A stretch of DNA of 64,000 nt from DDH964 sp963806685 (GTDB taxonomy: Bacteria > Desulfobacterota > Desulfuromonadia > Desulfuromonadales > DDH964), in assembly GCA_963806685.1 (NCBI GenBank), contig CAWDZB010000014.1:1-64000 (forward strand), written 5' to 3'. The position numbers were made by a program, and so were the translations under genes. Positions 50,963 through 60,216 of this stretch are shown here, in pieces. Position 1 is the first letter of the stretch. The number at the start of each line of letters is the position of its first letter. The notes below the pieces were generated by a model, which searched no databases, had not been told where the DNA came from, and worked only from the letters and a program-made list of their open reading frames with translations.

Positions 50963-51964
50963 ATGAGCACCTACACCGACACCATCCGCCGCTACGCCAC
51001 CGACACCCGCTTTGCCGGGACGCTGGAGGACGCCGACGGCACCGGCGAGGTCGGCCTCGGCGCCCAGGAGGCCGGCCGCAAGCTGGCGGTGCGCTTCACC
51101 CTGCGCCTGCGCGACGAACGGGTGGAGGCGCTGCGCTTCCAGGTTTTCGGCTGCGGTTTCACCATCGCCGCCTGTGCCGCCGCGGCGCAGCTCGCCGAGG
51201 GACAGCCGTTGCCAAAGGTAACGGCCATCGACCCGCCGGCGGTGGACGCCCTGCTCGGCGGGCTGCCCTCCGAACGGGGTTACTGTGCCGAACTGGCGGT
51301 GGAAGCCCTGCAGGCGGCGGTGCAAAGCGCTTGCAGCAGCGGCCATGTCCCCCAGTCGGTCAGCCACGACCTTTCCGGCGAGGAGCACGGTCCGCGGGTA
51401 ACAGCCGGCGACCCCGTCTATCACCTGCTGAGCGGAACGGCCACCCCGGCCGGTATCGCAGGCGAAGAGCGCCACCTCTTCGCCTGCCTGCTGGCGGTTG
51501 CCAGCGGTGAACCGTACCCCCTGGCCGCCGCCCTCGGCCTCGAGGAGTGGGACCTCGCCGCCCTGCTGCAGCACTACTTCCCCGGCCTCGCCCCGGCAGT
51601 TCTGGAGAGGGGCCGGAACATCAGCGCAACGCCCCCGGCGATCAATCCCGAGGTTCTGGAGATTCTGCGCTCCCACCTGCCGTCGGGTCATGACCCGGCT
51701 CCCGGGTGGCTGGCGCAGGCCATCGCCGCCCGGGCCGCCCATCCGGGGCACCTGTGGGTGGCCATGGGCCTCTTCGCGCGCCCCGAGCTGACGGCAGCCA
51801 TCCGCCGGCTGCTGCCGTCGCTGGCGGCGGCTAACCATCGGGGAATGCGCTGGAAGCGCTACCTTTTCAAGCAGGTCTGCGACCTGCACGGCGCGACCCT
51901 GTGCAAATCGCCCAACTGCGGGGTATGCAGCGATTACGCCCTCTGCTTCGCCCCGGAGCCGTGA
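50963..51964 (+). CDS. NifU N-terminal-like (IscU) domain fused to NifQ
   Basis: A 333-residue two-domain protein. Residues 1-125 align with the IscU/NifU_N scaffold: LEDADGTGEVG, FQVFGCGFTIAACAAA (Cys64), LLGGLPSERGYCAELAVEAL (Cys108). The first scaffold cysteine and its Asp, normally in GNPxCGD, are missing (GLGAQEAG at 31-38). Residues 165-333 match NifQ: HLWVAMGLF, MRWKRYLFKQVC and the exact C-x4-C-x2-C-x5-C motif at 314-328, which holds the Mo-Fe-S cluster donating Mo to NifEN. It follows nifN by 31 bp. I infer a molybdenum donor that carries its own degenerate Fe-S platform. Confidence 0.88.
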   Translation: MSTYTDTIRRYATDTRFAGTLEDADGTGEVGLGAQEAGRKLAVRFTLRLRDERVEALRFQVFGCGFTIAACAAAAQLAEGQPLPKVTAIDPPAVDALLGGLPSERGYCAELAVEALQAAVQSACSSGHVPQSVSHDLSGEEHGPRVTAGDPVYHLLSGTATPAGIAGEERHLFACLLAVASGEPYPLAAALGLEEWDLAALLQHYFPGLAPAVLERGRNISATPPAINPEVLEILRSHLPSGHDPAPGWLAQAIAARAAHPGHLWVAMGLFARPELTAAIRRLLPSLAAANHRGMRWKRYLFKQVCDLHGATLCKSPNCGVCSDYALCFAPEP

Positions 51965-51998
51965 GAACGGCCCTCCAGCCCAGGCCCAGGAACCGCAC

Positions 51999-52301
51999 AT
52001 GAAGACCGCTGAAACCGACCGCTACGTCACCTTCAAAAACATCGACTGCGAGGGGAACTCGAAGCGGCTGATGGCGATGCTGCGTCGCCACATCGACGAT
52101 CCGGCAAAATGCAACGCTTTCTGGGAACGGTTCAAGGAAAAGCTCGCCGGGGTCGGCAATCCCCAGGGAAACGGCGGCCGCTCCCTCGACGAGCTGTTCC
52201 TGATCCACACTTGCATCAACAATTTCTACGAGATCTTCGAGACCTACGATGACGCGGAAGCGCTCGCGCTGCTCGAACGCATCGAGCGCGAGTGCTGTTG
52301 A
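51999..52301 (+). CDS. cowN: N2-fixation sustaining protein CowN
   Basis: CowN protects nitrogenase from carbon monoxide. The 100-residue protein matches the family across its length: DRYVTFKNIDCEGNSKRLM, HIDDPAKCNAFWERF, ELFLIHTCINNFYEIFETYDD and the ECC end. It is 34 bp after the nifU/Q gene, with AGGAA before the ATG. Confidence 0.92.
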   Translation: MKTAETDRYVTFKNIDCEGNSKRLMAMLRRHIDDPAKCNAFWERFKEKLAGVGNPQGNGGRSLDELFLIHTCINNFYEIFETYDDAEALALLERIERECC

Positions 52302-52336
52302 GGCCAAACACGAGGCACGAGAAAGGGAGGAAGGGG

Positions 52337-52750
52337 ATGGCGCGCATCATTTTCTGGGAGAAACCGGGCTGTCAGGGGAACGCCCGGCAGAAGGAGATCT
52401 TGATCGCTTCCGGGCACGAGCTGGAGGTGCGCAACCTGCTCACCGAGGCCTGGACCACGCCGCTGCTGGCGAGTTTTTTCGGCAGCCGGCCGGTGGCCGA
52501 GTGGTTCAACCCGACCAACCCGCGGGTCAAGTCGGGGGAGATCTGCCCGGCGACCATTACCCGCCAACAGGCTCTGCGGATGATGGTCGCCGAACCGCTG
52601 TTGATCGTCCGGCCGCTGCTGCAGGTCGGAAGGGAGCGGCTGGCCGGGTTCGAAGTCCAGCAGGTCCACAACTGGATCGGCCTGAACCTCTCGACCGTCG
52701 GGGAGCGGGACCCCAGGAATTGCCCCTGCGTCAGCCGGAGCGGCCCCTGA
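52337..52750 (+). CDS. Nitrogenase-associated ArsC/Spx-fold protein
   Basis: A 137-residue thioredoxin-fold protein of the ArsC/Spx superfamily. It starts MARIIFWEKPGCQGNARQK with the conserved Cys12, and continues with AEWFNPTNPRVKSGEI and PLLIVRPLLQVG, the pattern of the nitrogenase-associated (NifO-like) subgroup. The exact role is not established. Its stop overlaps the trmO start (TGATG). Start at 52337 has GGGAGGAAGGGG upstream. Confidence 0.85.
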   Translation: MARIIFWEKPGCQGNARQKEILIASGHELEVRNLLTEAWTTPLLASFFGSRPVAEWFNPTNPRVKSGEICPATITRQQALRMMVAEPLLIVRPLLQVGRERLAGFEVQQVHNWIGLNLSTVGERDPRNCPCVSRSGP

Positions 52751-53279
52751 TGCCGACCGCGCTCGCGCCCCTCTGCCTCAGCCCGATCGGGGTGGTGCAC
52801 AGCCCGTTCGAAAACATCGAGGAAATGCCGATCCAGCCCGCCGGGGCGGCCAACATCCGCGGGTCGATCGAGCTGTGCCCCGACCTCGTCCCCGGGCTGC
52901 AGGACCTGGAGGGCTTTTCCCACCTCTGGGTGATCTACCACTTCCACCGCGCGGAGCGCCCCGGCTCACCGTCACCCCGTTTCTCAACGACCACCCCCAC
53001 GGCGTCTTCGCCACCCGCGCCCCTGTCCGCCCCAATCCCATTGGCCTGTCGCTGGTCGAACTGCTGGGAATCGAGGGCAACCGACTGCTGATCGGCGGCG
53101 TCGACATCCTCGACGGCACGCCGGTACTCGACATCAAGCCCTACGTGCCGGCCTTCGACCAGGCGCCGGCGGCGAACAGCGGCTGGCTGGAAGAGGCGGG
53201 GCACCTGGCCCACGCAGGATTCGCGCCGACGGCCGCTTCAAGGGCTGATTCCGTCCCCCCCGCCGGTCCCGGCGCATAG
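52750..53279 (+). pseudogene. TrmO/TsaA-family tRNA methyltransferase, split by a frameshift
   Basis: The family N-methylates t6A37 in tRNA with SAM. The first frame gives CLSPIGVVHSPFENIEEMP and DLEGFSHLWVIYHFHRAER. At about 52965 the frame is lost; the rest (LTVTPFLNDHPHGVFATRAP, RPNPIGLSLVELLG, ILDGTPVLDIKPYVP) continues in another frame. One missing C in CCCC would restore a protein of 176 residues. It overlaps the ArsC-like gene and ends the nif operon, so it may have a nif-linked role or just be a passenger. Confidence 0.88.
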
Positions 53280-53289
53280 GCGGTAAGGG

Positions 53290-53583
53290 TCAATGCACGG
53301 AAAAACGGCTTCGGGCCCTGGCCAGGGCCTCCTTGAGGCCGGTGAGCGCCCGTTCGGCTCTCTCCTGCAGCTCCTCCCGGGTCTCGTCCTCCGCTTCCTG
53401 CAGGGCGGCGAGCTGCTCCTGCAACGCATCGCGCCGGCACTTGAGGTTGGCGACTTGCTCTTCGTATTCGACCTTCACATCGGCCGCCGCCTGGCGGGCC
53501 TGGACTTGGAACCGGTCGATCTCGGCGTTCCATTGTTCGATCTGGGTCCGGATCTTTTCCACGAAGGCATTGGGGACGAGCAT
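53290..53583 (-). CDS. Small coiled-coil protein
   Basis: A 97-residue, almost fully helical protein (QIEQWNAEIDRFQVQARQAA, LQEQLAALQEAEDETREELQ) with heptad patterns from residue 10 to the end. The start MLVPNAFVEKI at 53583 follows GAGGAGGAAGC. No signal peptide or enzymatic motif. It is convergent with trmO, 10 bp apart. Function unknown. Confidence 0.75.
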   Translation of the reverse strand: MLVPNAFVEKIRTQIEQWNAEIDRFQVQARQAAADVKVEYEEQVANLKCRRDALQEQLAALQEAEDETREELQERAERALTGLKEALARARSRFSVH

Positions 53584-53850
53584 CGCTTCCTCCTCTCCGG
53601 CCTGACGGTCCGCTGGCTGCATTCAATCTTGTTTTCATTATAGCCGAAGGCCTGAAATCCCGGCCTTGGGCTGCTCTTCCCACCAGCCTCCTGCTCCCGG
53701 CCGTAACCGCCCGAGTTTACGGCAATCCTACCATGTCTCCCGTCAGCTCCCCGTCAACCGCGATCGGCCGGCCTGCTATACTGGATACGCAGCAGCCGGG
53801 GCGCCGAAGAATCGGCTGGCGTGAACTTAATGAATGACAGGACATCGGCC

Positions 53851-55678
53851 ATGGCCGGAACGCGGCAAAAAACCTCGCCCACCTACCCGCCCATCGCGGA
53901 CTATGCCTACATTTCCGATTGCCATTCGGCAGCCCTGGTTTCCCGGGACGGTTCCATCGACTGGTGCTGCATGCCGCGGCTCGACTCACCCTCCTGTTTC
54001 GGCCGGCTCCTGGGTTGGGAGAGCGGGGGCTATTGCCGGGTCTGGCCCACCGGCCAGGTCCAACTCCACCCGGTGCTACCTCGAAGGAACGCTGATCCTG
54101 GAGACCACCTACACCAGCGAGCGGGGCAGCGCCCGGATTCTCGACTTCTTCCCCATGCGCCAGGGCGGAAGCCACCAGCCTTTCAAGCAGATCCTGCGGA
54201 TCATCGAGGGGCTTGAGGGCGAGGTGGAATTTACCCTCGACTGCCAGCCCCGCCTCGACTACGGCGCGATCAAACCCTGGATCCGCAAGCAGGATGGGAG
54301 TTTCCTGATCATGGGCGGCAGCACCGGGCTGCTCCTCTCCGGCGACTACGGTTTCGAACCCCGCGGGCGCCACGACCTGGCCGGGACCTGCAGCGTCCGC
54401 GGCGGAGAGCGCCGCCATCTTTCCCTCCTGTTTTCCCGTCCCGAAGACCTCGACAACGGCCAGGCCGAGGTCCCGGCCATTGGGGAACTCGACCGGCGCC
54501 TGGAACAGACCAGCTCCTGGTGGCAGACCTGGGCGAACCAGTTCGCCTATTCCGGCCCTTACCGCGACCTGGTCCTGCGCTCGGCCATCGTCCTCAAGGG
54601 GCTCTCCAATGCGCCCAGCGGTGCCATCGCCGCCGCCGCCACCACTTCCCTCCCGGAAGCCCCGGGTGGGGAGCGTAACTGGGATTATCGCTTCTCCTGG
54701 ATCCGCGATTCCTATTTCAGCGTCCGTTCCCTGAGCGAACTCGGCTTCGTCGCCGAAGCCGATGGTTTCCGGCGCTTCATCGAGCGCAGCTGCGCCGGCA
54801 GCGCCGAAGAGCTGCAGATCCTCTACGGCATCGGCGGCGAGCGCCGCCTTCACGAATACGAGATCCCCGACCTGAACGGCTACGGCGGCGCCCGCCCGGT
54901 GCGGATCGGCAATGCCGCCGAGGCGCAGCTCCAGCTCGACGTCTATGGCGAACTGCTCGATCTCGCCTGGAACTGGCATCGGCGGGGGCACTCCCCCGAC
55001 GACGACTACTGGGAATTTCTGGTCGAACTGGTCGACGCCGCCGCTGAAAAATGGCGCCAGCCGGACCGGGGGGTCTGGGAGATGCGCTGCGCGCCCCGGC
55101 ACTTCGTCCTCTCCAAGGCGATGTGCTGGGTGGCTCTCGACCGCGGCATCCGCCTGGCCGAGGACCTCGACCGCGAGGCACCCGTCGAGAAGTGGCGCCA
55201 GGCCCGGGCGGAAGTCCGCGAGTGGGTCGAGACCCAGGGCTACGATGGCGCGCGGGGAGCCTTCACTCAGGCCGCCGGCTTCAAGGAGATGGATGCGTCC
55301 CTGCTCCTGCTGCCGATCATCGGCTTCATCGATCCCGGCGACGTGCGCATGCGCCGCACCGTCGCGGCGATCCGCGAGGATCTGGAGGAGGATGGCCTGC
55401 TGCTGCGCTATCCCGGCGAGGGGGATGGGCTGAAAGGCCGCGAAGGGCGGTTTCTAGCCTGCTCCTTCTGGCTGGCCGAATGCCTCGCCCTGCAGGGGGA
55501 GGTGGAAGAGGCGCAGGCAGTCTTCGAACGGACCGCCGCCACCGGCAGCGACCTCGCGCTGTTCGCCGAGGAATGGGAAGGGACCAGCGGGACGATGTTG
55601 GGGAATTTCCCCCAGGGCCTGAGCCATCTTTCGCTAATTGCCGCGGCGGTGACCCTTGGCGGACGGCACGGACAGTAA
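53851..55678 (+). pseudogene. Glycoside hydrolase family 15 (glucoamylase/trehalase-like), split by a +1 frameshift
   Basis: The first frame has YPPIADYAYISDCHSAALVS and DGSIDWCCMPRLDSPSCFG, the normal N-terminus. At about 54058 the frame shifts and the rest continues with YLEGTLILETTY, WDYRFSWIRDSYFSVRSL and WEGTSGTMLGNFPQGLSHLS. Removing one base restores about 608 residues, the family length. The enzyme would release glucose from alpha-glucans or trehalose. Start at 53851 has AGGA eight bases upstream. Confidence 0.88.
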
Positions 55679-55704
55679 GGCGGGTAATACCCGGGGAGGA
55701 GATC

Positions 55705-56055
55705 ATGCAGATCGGGCTGAAACGGGCCTACGAGTCACCCGGACGGGAGGATGGCCTGCGCATCCTGGTCGACCGCCTCTGGCCGCGGGGACTCGGCAAG
55801 GACCAGGCAGGGATCGATCTCTGGCTGAAGGAGATCGCACCCAGCAACGAACTGCGCAAATGGTACGGCCATGAGCCGGAGAAGTGGGAAGAATTTTGCC
55901 GGCGCTACTTTGTCGAACTGGACGCTCGACCGGAGGTGGTTGGCCAGCTGCGGGAGCGGGTTGCCGGCCATCCGTGTACCCTGGTCTTCGCCGCCCGGGA
56001 CGCCCAGCGTAACAACGCCGTCGCCCTGAAGGAATATCTGCAGACGCGCGGTTGA
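55705..56055 (+). CDS. DUF488 family protein (YeaO-like)
   Basis: A 116-residue protein with the DUF488 motifs RILVDRLWPRGLGK, WLKEIAPSNELRKWYGH and TLVFAARDAQRNNAVALKEY. The activity is not known. It is 26 bp after the GH15 gene with a strong GGGGAGGAG ribosome site, so the two are probably cotranscribed. Confidence 0.9.
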   Translation: MQIGLKRAYESPGREDGLRILVDRLWPRGLGKDQAGIDLWLKEIAPSNELRKWYGHEPEKWEEFCRRYFVELDARPEVVGQLRERVAGHPCTLVFAARDAQRNNAVALKEYLQTRG

Positions 56056-56080
56056 ATAGATGAAGCTTCGAAGACTGTGC

Positions 56081-57418
56081 TTAGCCGCTGCCGTCATCAG
56101 AGGACCGGCTGGAATCCTTAGACCCCGAGGGGTGCAATTCCCGGCCAGTCGCCAAACGGAACCCGGCTTCGATCGCGAAGGAGAGCCCGAGCATGCCGGC
56201 CAGGATCAGGACCCTGGCCGGGTGGTCGGTCAGGGTCTGCCACAGCAGGCAACCGAGGGCGAGAAGACACAGAACCAGTCCCACCAATGACAGCCAGGGG
56301 CGGCTCCCGGTCTGGGCGGCGAGCCGGGCATTGGCGCCGTTGACGGCAGCGAAGATCAGCAGAAACCCGGCACTGCCCATCGTCGACAGGCTCGAGATAT
56401 CGAACAGGTTGGCGATCAACAGGGTTCCCCCCGCGGTTATCAGCAGCCCCTCCACCGGCTCGTTCCAGACCTTCTTTTCCAGCGCGACAGGCAGTTCCCC
56501 ATCCTTGGCAATCACGTAGGAGAGGCGCGCCGCACCGTAGAGGGTGGCGTTGATCGCCGAGGCGGTGGAGAGCAGGGCGGCCACGGTGATCAGGACAAAA
56601 CCACCCTGGCCCAGGAACGGCCGAGCCGCCACCGCCAGGGCATAGTCCTTGGCGGCAACGATGCGGTCGACGGGGAGATTGCCGACGGCGACGGCGGCAA
56701 TCAGCACATAGAGCACCAGGACGAAGCCCACCGCGCTAAAGAAGGCTCGCGGCAAGTCCTTCGCCGGGTTTCGGACGTCCCCGGCCGCGTTGGCGATCAG
56801 TTCGAAGCCCTCGTAGGCAAGAAAGATAACCATCCCGCCCGTGACCAACTTAAGAGACGGGCTCCAGGCGGCCACCGCCAGCCGCGATGGGTCGATTCCC
56901 TGAAAACCGAGGGCGACGAAGAGCAGCAGGATGACCAGCTTGATGCCGACCACCCAGTCTTCGGCCTTGCCGATGATATCGGCGCTGAACAGGTTCAGGC
57001 CGGTAATGGCAAGGACAGCGGCGGTGATCAGCAGGTGTTTCCAGAGCAGTTGGTCGGCAGAGGAAAAGAAGGTCGCCCCGTAGCTGCCGAAGGCATAGGC
57101 ATAAAGCGAGAGCATCACGATGTAGCTGACCCAGAGCAGGATGTTGATGGTGCCGGTGAGCAGGCCGGGGCCGAAGGCGCGGTCGAGAAAAGCCACCGTT
57201 CCCCCCTGGCTGGGGAACTTTACCGCCAGCCGGGCGTAGGAATAGGCTGTGAGCAGGGCCACCGTCCCGGCGATGGCAAAAGCCAGCGGCGCTCCGCCCC
57301 GGGCCAGCTGCACCGCCAGACCGAGCACCGCGAAGATCCCGCCGCCGACCATTCCGCCGATGCCGATGGTGGTCGCTTCCAGAAATCCGATCCCTCGCTG
57401 CTTGTCGCTGCCGGCCAT
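56081..57418 (-). CDS. APC family amino acid permease
   Basis: A 445-residue transporter with about 12 membrane helices. GIGGMVGGGIFAVLG in helix 1 and AYEGFELIANAAGDVRNP in helix 6 are APC signatures. The substrate is not clear. The start at 57418 (MAGSDKQRGIGFLEATT) has GGGGAGA upstream; a much longer frame to 58153 overlaps the next gene on the same strand and is rejected. Confidence 0.9.
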   Translation of the reverse strand: MAGSDKQRGIGFLEATTIGIGGMVGGGIFAVLGLAVQLARGGAPLAFAIAGTVALLTAYSYARLAVKFPSQGGTVAFLDRAFGPGLLTGTINILLWVSYIVMLSLYAYAFGSYGATFFSSADQLLWKHLLITAAVLAITGLNLFSADIIGKAEDWVVGIKLVILLLFVALGFQGIDPSRLAVAAWSPSLKLVTGGMVIFLAYEGFELIANAAGDVRNPAKDLPRAFFSAVGFVLVLYVLIAAVAVGNLPVDRIVAAKDYALAVAARPFLGQGGFVLITVAALLSTASAINATLYGAARLSYVIAKDGELPVALEKKVWNEPVEGLLITAGGTLLIANLFDISSLSTMGSAGFLLIFAAVNGANARLAAQTGSRPWLSLVGLVLCLLALGCLLWQTLTDHPARVLILAGMLGLSFAIEAGFRLATGRELHPSGSKDSSRSSDDGSG

Positions 57419-57521
57419 GGGCTCTCCCCGCTTCGGGCTTGGCTTCCCTGTCTGCAAGCATACCATCCCCCCCAGGGCCCGTTGGCCGGATACCCGGAAG
57501 GGGAATCCTTCCTCCCGCCCC

Positions 57522-57558
57522 AAAAAAATGGCGGCGCCCCTTTTCAGGGCGTCGCCGC
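57522..57558 (-). terminator. Terminator after the second GGDEF-EAL gene
   Basis: A stem GCGGCG/CGCCGC with an internal bulge (57531-57558) is followed on the minus strand by ATTTTTTT. It lies 28 bp past the stop at 57586. Confidence 0.8.
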
Positions 57559-57585
57559 AAATATTTTGGCCGGGAGCTGATGGCC

Positions 57586-59691
57586 TCAGGGACCGGCCTG
57601 GCGCCGGAACAGCGCTTCTACCTTGGCCACCGGCAGGGGATGGGAGAAGTAAAAGCCCTGGGCGTGGCGGCAGCCGCGCTCCTCGAGAAAACGGAGCTGG
57701 GCCTCGGTTTCCACCCCCTCGGCGATAACGCCGAAGTTCATGCTCCCGGCCAGGGCGATGACCGAGGTGGCGATGGCGGCGTCGCTCTGACTGTTGGTAA
57801 TGTCGTCGACAAATACCCGGTCGATCTTGAGCTTGTTGATTGGCAGGCGACGCAGGCAGCTCAGGGAGGAATAGCCGGTTCCGAAATCGTCGATGGCCAG
57901 GGAAATCCCCATCCCGTTCAACTCGAGCATCGTCTGGACGGCGGCGTCGACGTTCTGCATGATCATGCTTTCGGTGATTTCCAGTTCCAGATAGCGTGCC
58001 TCGAGACCCGAGGCCTCGAGCGCCCGGGAGACCATCCGTATCAACCCCTGCTGCTGAAACATCCGTGGGGTGATGTTGATCGCCACCGGAAGCGCCCGGA
58101 ACCCTCGCTTCTGCCAGGACTTGTTCTGCCGGCAGGCGGTGTTTAGGACCCACTCGCTCATCGCCAGAATCAGCCCGGTCTCCTCGGCCAGGGGGAGGAA
58201 TTCGCCCGGGAGCAGCAGCCCGCGCTGTGGATGGTTCCAGCGCAGCAGCGCCTCGGTGCCGACGAACTCGCCGCTCCGCATTTCCAACTGTGGCTGGTAG
58301 TAGATCTCCAGTTCATCCCGCTCCAGTGCCTGGTGGAGACCGGTCTCCAGCAGCAGCAGCTCGTGGGCCCGGGCGTTCATGTCGGGGGTATAAAACTGGA
58401 AATTGTTGCGTCCGCGCTCCTTGGCCCGGTACATCGCGACGTCGGCGCACTTCATCAGCTCCTCGACGCTTTCGCCGTTGTCGGGATAAAGGGCGATGCC
58501 GATGCTGGCGGTCGTGTAAAGTTCGAAGCCGCCGGCACGGAAAGCGGGGGAAAGGCGGCTGACGATCTTCTTGGCGGCGGCGCTGGCGCCGTTCATGTCC
58601 TCGATCTCTTCCAGCAGCAGGACGAATTCGTCACCGCCGAGACGGGCTAAGGTGTCGGACTCGCGGGCGCAGTCGCGCAACCGCTCGGCCACCTCGCGGA
58701 GCAGCTGGTCGCCGACCTCGTGACCGAGGGTATCGTTGACCTTCTTGAATTGGTCGAGATCGAGAAACAGGATCGCCACCTGCTTTTGCGCCCGGTGCGC
58801 CCGGGCAATGGCATGTTCGAAGCGGTCCTGGAACAGAAGCCGGTTGGGCAGTCCGGTCAGGGCGTCATGATAGGCAAGGTAATTGAGACGCTCCTGGTTT
58901 TCGCGCAGCTTGATTTCGGTTTGCAACCGGTCGCTGACGTCATGCAGGGTGCCGGTCATGCGCACCGGCCGTCCCTCGCTGTCCCACATTACCCTGGCCT
59001 GGCCATGAACGTGCCGGATTTTCCCGTCCGGCCAGACGACGCGGTGTTCGAGGTTGAATTCCTGGACTCCCTCCAGGCAGCTTCTGAGGGCGAGGTCCAC
59101 CACCGGGCGTTCCTCGTCAGGGACCAGCGACAGGAACAGCGGATAATCGACCGGCCCGGCAGGGGGAATACCGAGAATCACCCGGGATTCCGGCGAGAGG
59201 GTCCAGTGGTCGGAACGCAGATCCCACTCCCAGTAGCCGAGACCGGCGATCTGCTGGGCCAGAACCAGCCGTTCCTGGTTCTTGCGCAGTTCACCGACCG
59301 CCCGGGCGGCGCGGAGCATGTAGCGGATCCGGTAGCCGAGAACGGTCGGTTCGATCGGCTTGGCGACGAAATCGGTGGCCCCGGCCTCATAGGCCTGGTG
59401 AATCACCGCCGGGTCGTCGTTGCTCGTTACCATCATGACCGGGGTGAGTTCTCCGGCGGGGAGCTGGCGCAGGGCGCGACAGACGGCCAAGCCGTCCATC
59501 CCCGGCAGCTGGACATCGAGGAGTACCGCCGCCGGTTCCCGGGCCTGGAACTGCATCAGCGCCGCTTCGCCGCTGATGGCCTCGATGGCCGCAAAACCCG
59601 CCTCGATCAGCGCGTCGCACATGACCTGGCGAATGAAGAAATCGTCGTCGACAACCAGAATTTCTTCCCGACTCGCTTCGACCTCACCCAT
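57586..59691 (-). CDS. Response regulator with PAS, GGDEF and EAL domains (second copy)
   Basis: A 701-residue protein: receiver (Asp in AVLLDVQLPG), one PAS domain (LGYWEWDLRSDHWTLSPESR), GGDEF with the intact active loop RLGGDEF and EAL with VGTEALLRW, LELEITES and DDFGTGYSSL. Both enzyme sites look usable, so it may make or break c-di-GMP depending on its receiver. It shares the overall order with the protein at 29578 but lacks the second PAS domain. It ends at a terminator. Confidence 0.92.
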   Translation of the reverse strand: MGEVEASREEILVVDDDFFIRQVMCDALIEAGFAAIEAISGEAALMQFQAREPAAVLLDVQLPGMDGLAVCRALRQLPAGELTPVMMVTSNDDPAVIHQAYEAGATDFVAKPIEPTVLGYRIRYMLRAARAVGELRKNQERLVLAQQIAGLGYWEWDLRSDHWTLSPESRVILGIPPAGPVDYPLFLSLVPDEERPVVDLALRSCLEGVQEFNLEHRVVWPDGKIRHVHGQARVMWDSEGRPVRMTGTLHDVSDRLQTEIKLRENQERLNYLAYHDALTGLPNRLLFQDRFEHAIARAHRAQKQVAILFLDLDQFKKVNDTLGHEVGDQLLREVAERLRDCARESDTLARLGGDEFVLLLEEIEDMNGASAAAKKIVSRLSPAFRAGGFELYTTASIGIALYPDNGESVEELMKCADVAMYRAKERGRNNFQFYTPDMNARAHELLLLETGLHQALERDELEIYYQPQLEMRSGEFVGTEALLRWNHPQRGLLLPGEFLPLAEETGLILAMSEWVLNTACRQNKSWQKRGFRALPVAINITPRMFQQQGLIRMVSRALEASGLEARYLELEITESMIMQNVDAAVQTMLELNGMGISLAIDDFGTGYSSLSCLRRLPINKLKIDRVFVDDITNSQSDAAIATSVIALAGSMNFGVIAEGVETEAQLRFLEERGCRHAQGFYFSHPLPVAKVEALFRRQAGP

Positions 59692-59938
59692 GGCATTGCA
59701 TCCTCGATGGATTGGCCAACCGGCTTCCCCCGTTCATTCGTCCCCCTTTATCCCCTAACATCCCGCCCGCCGGCGCCGTTGCCGGCAGGGAATTTGGCCC
59801 TGATCGAACCGGGCTGTCCAGCGGGCAAATTCCCCGGCAACCGGCCGGGGCTGTAGATCGAAACGCGCAGGCGATACCGGCGGCGAGTTGACTGGCGACG
59901 GCCGTCGGTTAAGCTTTTAAAAAACAAGGAGGTAACCC

Positions 59939-60118
59939 ATGGCCGAAAATGACTGCACCAACCCCGAGCAACATTGCGACATGCACGCTTGTCAGCTGAA
60001 GTATAAGGAAATGAACCCGGAAATTGCCAGAATTTTCGAAGAACCGCGCTATGTCTGCACCAACTGTGGCGCCAAAGTCCACGACGAGGCCAACCTCTGC
60101 CGGCCCAAAGCGATCTGA
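59939..60118 (+). CDS. Small cysteine-rich zinc-ribbon-like protein (59 residues)
   Basis: The frame starts MAENDCTNPEQHCDMHACQ after a perfect AAGGAGGT site and ends at a TGA 29 bp before a strong terminator. The C-terminal half has YVCTNCGAKVHDEANLCRP, a CxxC plus a later Cys, as in rubredoxin-like or zinc-ribbon knuckles. The N-terminal half has three more Cys and several His. It is a single-gene unit. Function unknown, metal binding likely. Confidence 0.7.
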   Translation: MAENDCTNPEQHCDMHACQLKYKEMNPEIARIFEEPRYVCTNCGAKVHDEANLCRPKAI

Positions 60119-60146
60119 ACCAAACCGACGAATGCAGATCGTCACG

Positions 60147-60189
60147 CCGCCGCAGCGCCCCCTTCAGCGGGCCGCTGCGGCGGTTTTTT
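60147..60189 (+). terminator. Terminator after the zinc-ribbon gene
   Basis: An 11-bp stem CCGCCGCAGCG/CGCTGCGGCGG and TTTTTT, 29 bp after the stop codon. Confidence 0.92.
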
Positions 60190-60216
60190 GATGGGCAGCC
60201 CCCGGGGCAGGTGCCG

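Noticed and set aside
57418..58153. N-terminal extension of the APC permease up to 58153
   Set aside because: It overlaps the downstream part of the GGDEF-EAL gene on the same strand. The ATG at 57418 has a proper ribosome site and gives the family N-terminus.
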